Source of the DNA: Actinomycetaceae bacterium
Lineage (GTDB): Bacteria > Actinomycetota > Actinomycetes > Actinomycetales > Actinomycetaceae
NCBI GenBank assembly: GCA_030524055.1
Contig: JAUNHH010000015.1
Coordinates: forward strand, 1-60,829
Length of the DNA: 60,829 bases
Reading direction: 5' to 3'
In this document: piece after piece, positions 60,778-60,829 of the stretch
Position numbering within the stretch: position 1 is the stretch's first letter
How the letters are laid out: each line of letters starts with the position of its first letter
Program-made: the position numbers and the translations under genes
Notes under the pieces: model-generated
The model's input: only the letters and a program-made list of their open reading frames with translations
What the model was told of the DNA's origin: nothing
Database searches by the model: none

Positions 60778-60829
60778 GCGGATGTGGCTCAGTTGGTAGA
60801 GCATCACCTTGCCAAGGTGAGGGTCGCGG
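60778..60829 (+). tRNA. tRNA-Gly (anticodon GCC), 5' part
   Basis: The first 52 bases of a tRNA are inside the window. The acceptor strand GCGGATG, D arm GCTC-AGTTGGTA-GAGC, and anticodon arm TCACC-TTGCCAA-GGTGA are canonical. The anticodon GCC (60811-60813) reads glycine codons GGC and GGU. The T arm lies past the window's end. Confidence 0.95.

Overview
The window is chromosomal DNA from a moderately GC-rich Actinobacterium (Actinomycetota), most likely a facultative or fermentative member of the Actinomycetaceae; I do not name a species. The reasons are an HrdB-type principal sigma factor with a long Lys/acidic N-terminus, SepH, a PASTA-kinase/Rv2175c pair, class II DAHP synthase, a DEDDh-exonuclease/GIY-YIG fusion, several actinobacterial DUF families (DUF3043, DUF3000, DUF3159, DUF3710, DUF4193, DUF7455), a PPi-type phosphofructokinase, and gene order that I recall as shared with Mycobacterium (Rv2173-Rv2192 and Rv2680-Rv2699 regions) and Streptomyces (hrdB-parE-parC-sepH). 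No phage, insertion sequence or CRISPR array was seen.

Layout. 1-5 kb: end of an AEC carrier, the two-gene MetPS-type amino acid importer, then a minus-strand block (TrmH-like RNA methylase, pyrD, an unknown gene). 5-12 kb: DUF3043 protein, M20 dipeptidase, glycerate-kinase-like protein, A-type Fe-S carrier, FKBP lipoprotein, a MazF toxin-antitoxin pair, a receiver-like protein coupled to trpD. 12-17.5 kb: a PTS locus with promoter, BglG-type antiterminator target (RAT) and terminator, EIIBCA permease, BglG-family regulator, HPr and Enzyme I. 17.6-28.8 kb: exonuclease fusion, PlsC, PPi-PFK coupled to DAHP synthase, PASTA kinase, Rv2175c-like protein, prenyl synthase, principal sigma factor. 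28.9-41 kb: three tandem YbjN-like paralogues, a small zinc protein, ParE, two tandem double-GNAT proteins, ParC, a phosphodiesterase-like protein and SepH. 41-60.8 kb: DUF4193, DUF3710, OB-fold and DUF3159 proteins, two TrkA proteins, an APC permease, a TrmA-family methylase, aconitase, a DUF2625 protein, an S9 peptidase-like protein, dxs, RNase D, DUF3000, GlgX and the start of a tRNA-Gly.

The outstanding signal is not a gene. The 12-mer ACGAGGGCGGGG (or its complement) occurs 21 times exactly, plus at least 14 copies with one mismatch, in 60.8 kb. About 0.01-0.02 exact copies are expected by chance. Copies are spread evenly, lie on both strands, sit inside coding sequences in linker or tail regions, and are repeatedly arranged as close inverted pairs forming hairpins at gene ends. 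This is the layout of DNA uptake sequences in Neisseriaceae and Pasteurellaceae, so I propose a DUS-like genome-wide word in an actinobacterium. A second repeat family, a 182-bp composite element (58-bp imperfect palindrome, 66-bp spacer carrying the 12-mer or a variant, second 58-bp palindrome), occurs three times.

Metabolic reading: PTS sugar uptake, PPi-dependent glycolysis, glycogen debranching and aconitase suggest a carbohydrate-fermenting lifestyle; pyrD, trpD, DAHP synthase and dxs supply pyrimidines, aromatic amino acids and isoprenoids; the sigma factor, topoisomerase IV, SepH and PASTA kinase form a growth and division core.
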